The position numbers and the translations under genes are program-made. A stretch of 39,795 nt of DNA from assembly GCF_000281975.1 (NCBI RefSeq), contig NZ_AKKE01000068.1, positions 1-39,795 on the forward strand. Reading direction: 5' to 3'. Every line of letters begins with the position of its first letter. The stretch's first letter is position 1. This DNA comes from Novosphingobium sp. AP12 (lineage in GTDB: Bacteria; Pseudomonadota; Alphaproteobacteria; Sphingomonadales; Sphingomonadaceae). The notes below the pieces were generated by a model. It was given only the letters and a program-made list of their open reading frames with translations, was not told where the DNA came from and did not search any database. This document shows, in pieces, positions 37,999 through 39,795 of the stretch.

Positions 37999-38721
37999 GA
38001 GCTAGCCATGGCGATAATCACTGCATTGCGAAGTTGGGACCAACCTATTTGCTCCATATTTGTTCCGAAATCGGTATGGCGTAGAAATAGCGATTCCCGC
38101 ACCCTCTTTTCACCGAAGGAACCGACATGCGATCGAGGTGCTCGATGCTGCGCGCGTGGCAGCGAAGGACAAGTCGATCAAGCCGACGCCGGCTGTGTGC
38201 CTGGCCCTGCCCTGTCTGACGCTCAACGCCATGGCCCCCCGGCGCCGGTTTTCAGGCGCCGGTCACCGATCATACGCGACGATGGCGGCGGCCCGTGTCT
38301 AAATGGTGGAAGCGAGTGGATGAGACTGGCGATGGAAGCCATTAACCGGGTATGCGAGGTGTCACGGCGAGGTGTGGCGAGAGGCACAACCCATAGGGGG
38401 CACTCGGGTGCCTAGCCGCTGCGATAGGTTCGGACGATATCAGTAAATGAGCAAGAATTGGCGCCGCAACTTTTGCGCAAGCTTCGTTTGCATTCAGTTT
38501 AGTCTTCGAGAGGCTTCCCAAAGCTCCTGCTTCTGTCACCCGCCCCTCCAATTTGGGCCGTCCCCGTTCAATGTGATTAACTATGTTTCCATTCAGCAAT
38601 CATCTGGAAATAATTGTACCTCTCGAAAGCCAAATGCTAAAGACGGAGTGGTCTTAATATTACGAATACTTCTTGCGCGTTGTGTGTGCTTGACTGGCAT
38701 ACGCACAGCCGGAGTATTTGC
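37999..38721. other. 720-base stretch, no convincing gene, one palindrome
   Basis: Short frames only. CCGGCGCC (38239-38246) and GGCGCCGG (38255-38262) form a perfect inverted repeat around an eight-base loop. The boundary between accessory and neighbouring DNA probably lies in or before this stretch, but I found no third exact copy of the tRNA end here. Confidence 0.5.
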
Positions 38722-39795
38722 ATGTATCTCTCCCAGGATTCGGCCCCGAGCGGGCGGACATTTGATCAAAAGTCGTCAGTCGCGCCTCGCATGTCGCTTC
38801 GGCCCGCCGCATCCGCGTTCAGCAAGCTGCTGCGTCGTCCCCGCGCCGAACTGATCTCCGCTGCCATCGAATCCTGGCAGATCGCACCCGGAACCGAAGT
38901 GACGGTGCGTCCGGCAATCTGTCTACCTGGCCAACTAGACCGTATACGTGGCTCGGAATTCGGTTCTGTGGAAGAGGTCCTGCGCGACTTCAAAGGCGGC
39001 TTCGCGTCGATGCAGGCCGCGACGATGGGCTACCGCCTGAAGAACGTGCTGCTCAGCGACGGCACTCTCTATGCCGAAGGCGCCGTTCGGCCCCTGCAGC
39101 GGCGCGCCAGATGGACGCCTGCGGCGCGGCCTGCTCGCGAGTTCGACACCGCGTCTATCTACGAAAGCTGGATGGGCAACCGCTGGTTTGGGTTATGGCT
39201 CGCAAACGACTGCCCCACTTATCGACTGGCAGAGGAAACCGGACACCCGTTCACCATCGGCCAGCGGACGGGCCATAAAGCCGATTACGAGGACCGGCTG
39301 GGCATGGTCCCGGAGCGTGGGTCGAGCGCATGGTTTCGCGAACTCCACGTCTTCGATGATGCCTCCAACAATCGGCACAAGCGTCGTCGCGCCGATGCCA
39401 TTCGGAACCGGCGGGCCCGTGATGCCATGCCCGACCACCCGGGCGTGTTTCTTCTGCGGGGCAATACCGGGGATCCGCGCGTGCTGCGTAACGAATGGCA
39501 AATCGCCGAGCGGCTTGAACGCACACGCGGTTTCCAGATTATCGATCCCAGCTATGCGAGCGTCGATGAAATCGCTCACCTCTGCGCGAACGCCCGTGTC
39601 GTTGCCGGTGTCGAGGGCAGCCATCTCAATCACGGTTTCGCGGTGATGCCGCCCAAGTCCTGCGCCCTTGCCATCTTCTCGCCGACGCGGGCGGTTTCCG
39701 TAATGAAGATGCTGACCGACCGGCAGGAGCAGGATTTCGCGGTCGTCATCGGCGAAGGTTATGACGAGGCGTTCACCGCTGACATCGACGATATC
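38722..39795 (+). CDS. GT61-family glycosyltransferase (DUF563), C-terminus outside window
   Basis: The ATG at 38722 has GGAG eight bases upstream. The frame is open to the right edge, with 358 residues visible. The C-terminal catalytic part carries GVFLLRGNTGDPRVLRNEW, ERLERTRGFQIIDP, SVDEIAHLCANARVVAGVEGSHLNH and GFAVMPP, which match the DUF563/GT61 core. Homologues add sugars to capsule or other surface polysaccharides. It has no signal peptide, so it probably acts in the cytoplasm on a membrane-linked acceptor. The basic stretch RHKRRRADAIRNRRARDA in mid-protein is notable. Confidence 0.85.
   Translation, partial: MYLSQDSAPSGRTFDQKSSVAPRMSLRPAASAFSKLLRRPRAELISAAIESWQIAPGTEVTVRPAICLPGQLDRIRGSEFGSVEEVLRDFKGGFASMQAATMGYRLKNVLLSDGTLYAEGAVRPLQRRARWTPAARPAREFDTASIYESWMGNRWFGLWLANDCPTYRLAEETGHPFTIGQRTGHKADYEDRLGMVPERGSSAWFRELHVFDDASNNRHKRRRADAIRNRRARDAMPDHPGVFLLRGNTGDPRVLRNEWQIAERLERTRGFQIIDPSYASVDEIAHLCANARVVAGVEGSHLNHGFAVMPPKSCALAIFSPTRAVSVMKMLTDRQEQDFAVVIGEGYDEAFTADIDDI

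Noticed and set aside
38060..38302. 80-codon plus-strand frame
   Set aside because: No ribosome site, no recognisable domain, and half of it runs through a palindrome.

Overview
The window looks like a chromosomal segment of a GC-rich alphaproteobacterium, most likely a sphingomonad (Novosphingobium, Sphingobium or a close relative). This is inferred from gene content and order (a zinc-ribbon protein divergent from ftsE-ftsX-DUF218-plsC, hisC-tyrC divergent from metX-metW) and from GC-rich codon use. No rRNA or species marker is present.

Positions 1-23,455 are an ordered core region in which every gene is intact. It holds a partial GT22-type membrane mannosyltransferase, ruvA-ruvB (Holliday junction branch migration), a Ser/Thr/Gly-rich exported repeat protein with a C-terminal sorting-like tail, acnA (TCA cycle), a DMT exporter, a periplasmic L,D-transpeptidase, a zinc-ribbon membrane protein, ftsE-ftsX with a DUF218 protein and a PlsC-type acyltransferase, a transglutaminase-like protein, hisC-tyrC (aromatic amino acid and histidine synthesis), metX-GNAT-metW (methionine synthesis), a LysE exporter, two tandem VOC proteins, a GST, an NDUFA9-like NAD(P)-binding protein and a tRNA-Leu(CAG) with its own promoter.

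From the 3' end of that tRNA to about 38.7 kb the sequence is accessory DNA. The last 15 bases of the tRNA are repeated exactly at 31,433-31,447, and a degraded third copy lies at about 24,577. P4-type tyrosine integrases sit just after the first and second exact copies, one truncated and one broken by three frame disruptions. The segment between them carries an AbiE-type toxin-antitoxin pair with a four-half-site operator, several unrecognised small secreted or membrane proteins, and a two-gene secreted-protein operon. Beyond the second copy lie a decayed hipBA module, a second AbiE pair (opposite strand, possibly leaderless) and two overlapping small conserved-looking genes, one frameshifted. 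Frame disruptions occur only in the accessory part.

The window ends in a partial GT61-family glycosyltransferase. The best candidates for something new are the unrecognised envelope protein genes at 26.9-31.0 kb, the regulatory architectures of the two AbiE modules, and the layered tRNA-Leu integration site.
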